A stretch of 64,000 nt of DNA from Halocaridina rubra (taxonomy: Eukaryota > Arthropoda > Malacostraca > Decapoda > Atyidae). The notes under the pieces are model-generated. The model worked only from the letters and a program-made list of their open reading frames with translations, did no database searches and was not told where the DNA came from. Position numbers and translations under genes: made by a program. The stretch covers positions 1 through 64,000 of the forward strand of contig JAXCGZ010019273.1 of the NCBI GenBank assembly GCA_037179515.1. The letters run 5' to 3'. This document shows, in pieces, positions 59,538-64,000 of this stretch; within the stretch, counting starts at the first letter, position 1, and every line of letters begins with the position of its first letter.

Positions 59538-60079
59538 TGTACAGTATATTCCTCTAAAACTAGACGCATACAATATATAGCACTTCCATCTACAGCAGCG
59601 ATAAGGTATCTCTGTAATACTCTCCAGCATATATAATCCCCCATATAATAGGTATTACGGATGCCTGCAATTAAGCTTACACCGTCTATATACAGCAGTG
59701 ATTTACACAAGACCTCCGGCGAAGGGATAGCATGTAAGGAGAGCTCACAATGAAAATAACAATAATAAAGAAAGCCAAAGACTCCTTGTGTAAACTGTCT
59801 GACCATGTCTCTAATACATCTTCAAGAGAAAAAAAAACACACACACATACATCTAATGGAGAACTCTTTAACCTTACTGAGATGAGAATGTTTATCTCTC
59901 CCCTCCTTCTTTTTCCTAAGTGGATATAGTTAAGAAAGAAAATGCATAAATTATCATAAATTCGTGACTTCTTGGGTAGAAAGAAGAAAATATATCCAAT
60001 GACCTACACAAATTTATTTTACAATTAATAATTTTTCGTCCAAATTCAAAAACTATTCTTATATATTATGGTCGGGAGA
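59538..60079. other. unassigned DNA
   Basis: A 90-codon minus-strand frame (59534-59806) starts within the repeat and has no domain that I recognise. Confidence 0.5.
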
Positions 60080-60190
60080 GCTAGAATACTTCTTCCATGT
60101 TCCTCTGCGTATCGTAAGAGTCGACTAAATGAGGCGGAGCGAGGGGACTGGGAATCCTCTCCTCTGTAGCTTCTCTTCCCAGAGAATCAG
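60080..60190 (+). repeat. dispersed repeat family C, copy 2
   Basis: Same ordered blocks as 22485-22600 (AGAATACTTCTTCCATGTTCC, AGAGTCGACTAAATG, GGAGCGAGGGGACTGG). It is followed by the hairpin motif GACTCAGCCACTCCCCTTAA at 60206-60233, which may be part of the same element. Confidence 0.55.
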
Positions 60191-60233
60191 AGCAACTTGC
60201 ATTGACTCAGCCACTCCCCTTAAAGGGGAAAAT

Positions 60234-61385
60234 GACTCATGTATGTAGTAGTAGTAGATCTTATTATGCATCTTTAAGCATTAAATCAAGAGCTGTAATA
60301 TATAAAGAGTTCTACGTTGCTGTCACTGTTTACACTTCTGCAGAGATCTTTAAACTCGGATATGGTTTTAACATTAAATATTATAGCTGTTCATAAAAGA
60401 AACTTTTACTATAAGTGACACGAGAAACAAACTTAAAGAACTGTCTAAGCATTCTCTGCATAACAAGAAATAGTATATATATATTATAAATGTTGAATAA
60501 ATAAATAAACAAATACAATACAATACTTAATGAAAATAACATGATCATACCAGCTTAGAAGGAACATCCCATGATCGCAGAGATGGACTTTTGCATAATA
60601 CCACAAGAAAAAAAAAATAACACGCTGCACATATTCTAATCAAGAAAGGAAATTCTGCCTAAAAATATATAAAAAGTCGTCAGCCTGTCATATAAAACAA
60701 ATTCTAGGAAGAACTTGACTGATGTTGCTCTTCAGAATACAAAAGTCGAGACTTATATATGAGAATTTATGACTTTACAAAAGGTCGAGTGACATAGAAA
60801 CGAGGCCTTTGGAAAATATATAAAAAGTCCATTGAGGAATAACTAACTTCTCTTTAAGGACTGAAAGTAAATGTGTGTCTGAAAAAGAAGATGAGGGTGT
60901 TATTTGCTTTCCTCTATTTATAAATTATAAATCTTATTCATTTTTGGCCGGAGGCAAACGAGAGAAATAAAAGAATGAATGACAGCAATAAAAACGGAAA
61001 ATTCACAAAAGGACATTTTATGTACATTTGCTTACAAATACGTTTTAATTATATTTTCGCTTTGAAAGAAAATTGAAAAAATCAGAAATAATTTGCTGAA
61101 TTTTACATGTAATAAAATTAAACAAAACATGAGCAATTTTTAAATATAAAACCCATAAAAAGCAAAATTCAAAGAAAAGTAAGAAATAAAAAATGAAAGC
61201 AAAATAAGCATTTAATAAAAATAAAATGCTCTACATGTTTTCACTTCTAAGTGAATTTTAGTGGAATACTTAGTGATTTTATTTAAAAGAAAACAAGTAT
61301 AAAGAGAATGGCTATATGACTGGAAACAAGTAATAGGATAGACAATGAGAAGAAACGTGACCGAGATCTTGGAGCATTCATGAAA
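60234..61385. other. gene-free AT-rich stretch
   Basis: No gene or known repeat was recognised. Confidence 0.5.
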
Positions 61386-61536
<151 letters not shown>

Positions 61537-61539
61537 CAG

Positions 61540-62158
61540 ACTGAATGTACGAGTGCATTGGGAGTTGCTATTAAGAATTTGAGAGTTTTAAGCATCTGGA
61601 GTCGCACGTGGCAAAATATGGACTAGTGGATGCGGAGGTAAGCCATAGGGAGCAGGAAACAGGTATATATCTAGGTGGGGTGAAAAGTGTGGTAAGAAGT
61701 AAGTATCTAGGAATGAATGCAATGAGCAGGATATACGAAAGTATGATTGTGTCGCCAGTCATTGTATGGAACAGAGAATTAGAATGCAACAGAAGATGAA
61801 AAGACCAAGTTGAAAGTAATATAGATGATAAATTTGAAAAGCATGATTGGTGTATCTGGAATAGAAAGTGTGTGCAATGAGAAGGGGAGACAGATAAGAG
61901 GTGTCGAATAAAAGCTGTTGAATATGTTAGATCTGAGAGTACCGAGTTGGTTGGGACACATGTAAAGGATGAGTGATGATCGACTAGCAAAAAGGGTGTG
62001 GAATGAAGATGTGGTTGGTGTGAGGCCAAAGAGAAGGCCTGGAATGAGATGGCTGGATGGCGCGAAAAAATTATTGGTTGAACGCGGAATGTCACTTGAG
62101 CAGGAAAGAGAGCATGCAAGAGATATGAATTGGTGGAGGAAGACTATGAATGAATAAT
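61540..62158 (+). pseudogene. decayed LINE C-terminus (RTE-like type)
   Basis: Frame pieces in order: GVKSVVRSKYLGM and RIYESMIVSPVIVWNREL (C-terminal part of the RT region), then a degraded middle, then LGHM, a TAA in place of a codon, RMSDDRLAKRVWNEDVVG, RPKRRPGMRWLDGAKK and RGMSLEQEREHARDMNWWRK before the stop at 62155-62157. The RPRGRP-R-RWLDG and SLEQAR-WR endings are typical of a widespread animal LINE group that I associate with RTE-like elements; the clade is tentative. Frameshifts and stops mean it is inactive. Confidence 0.7.
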
Positions 62159-63615
<1,457 letters not shown>

Positions 63616-64000
63616 GAAGAAGAAGAAGAAGAAGAAGAAGAAGAAGAAGAAGAAGAAGAAGAAGAAGAAGAAGAAGAAGAAGAAGAAGAAGAAGAAGAAG
63701 AAGAAGAAGAAGAAGAAGAAGAAGAAGAAGAAGAAGAAGAAGAAGAAGAGAAGAAGAAGAAGAAGAAGAAGAAGAAGAAGAAGAAGAAGAAGAAGAAGAA
63801 GAAGAAGGAAGAAGAAGAAGAAGAGAAGAAGAAGAAGAAGAAGAGAAGAAGAAGAAGAAAAGAAGAAGAAGAGAAGAAGAGAAGAAGAAGAAGAAGAAGA
63901 AGAAGAAGAAGAAGAAGAAGAAGAGAAGAAGAAGAAGAAGAAGAAGAAGAAGAAGAAGAAGAAGAAGAAGAAGAAGAAGGAAGAAGAAGAGAAGAAGAAG
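63616..64000. repeat. (GAA)n tract, runs off the window
   Basis: About 385 bp of GAA units with single-base breaks (GAGAA, GGAA) that increase after 63745. All purine on the plus strand, so it can form triplex DNA. The true length is unknown because the window ends inside it. Confidence 0.97.

Overview
The window is eukaryotic. It is most likely nuclear DNA of a decapod crustacean or a close arthropod relative. The grounds are the AT-rich background, very dense and long dinucleotide and trinucleotide tracts (by hand, roughly a tenth of the window), a degenerate run of CCTAA units (the arthropod telomere motif), and dispersed repeats that resemble abundant shrimp and crab repeats. The taxon is inferred from composition and remembered repeat families, not from a database match. 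I found no host protein-coding gene. Every open frame I can assign to a family belongs to a transposable element.

Layout. 0-10 kb: microsatellites, one tRNA-like retroposon head (948-1022) and one copy of an A-tailed dispersed repeat. 10-14 kb: a tRNA-derived SINE set in TA tracts, then a head-to-head pair of 5'-truncated Penelope-like elements (11801-13288), each with a GIY-YIG endonuclease domain. 14-27 kb: mainly microsatellites and unassigned DNA, with a telomere-like patch near 17.95 kb and an inverted pair of a repeat tied to CT/GA tracts (24.7 and 27.0 kb). 27.8-29.55 kb: a 5'-truncated LINE with an uninterrupted reverse transcriptase frame and a TTTG tail. 32.5-36.4 kb: a SINE, a decayed Penelope-like element and the 3' end of another LINE, each cut or bounded by TA tracts. 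37-39.4 kb: two more SINEs, one with a perfect 19-bp target-site duplication. 40.5-44.2 kb: a tandem array of 274-bp units, each carrying a tRNA-like Pol III promoter, which ends in a fold-back inversion. 44.3-46.4 kb: a decayed CR1-type LINE and a second LINE end on the other strand. 49.53-59.19 kb: a complete Ty3/gypsy LTR retrotransposon on the minus strand, with 595-bp LTRs that differ at two positions, a 4-bp duplication, PBS, PPT, gag and pol. 61.6-62.2 kb: a decayed LINE C-terminus. 63.6-64 kb: a long GAA tract that runs off the window.

The parts are linked by mobilisation rather than by a pathway. LINEs and Penelope-like elements supply reverse transcriptases. The tRNA-derived SINEs are parasites of LINE machinery. 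Many element 3' ends pass straight into TA or AAT tracts, which suggests that retroposon tails seed the microsatellites. The most unusual structures are the folded-back tRNA-like array, the Penelope inverted repeat, and the contrast in the gypsy element between near-identical LTRs and a gag that carries two stops, one of them exactly at a zinc-knuckle cysteine.
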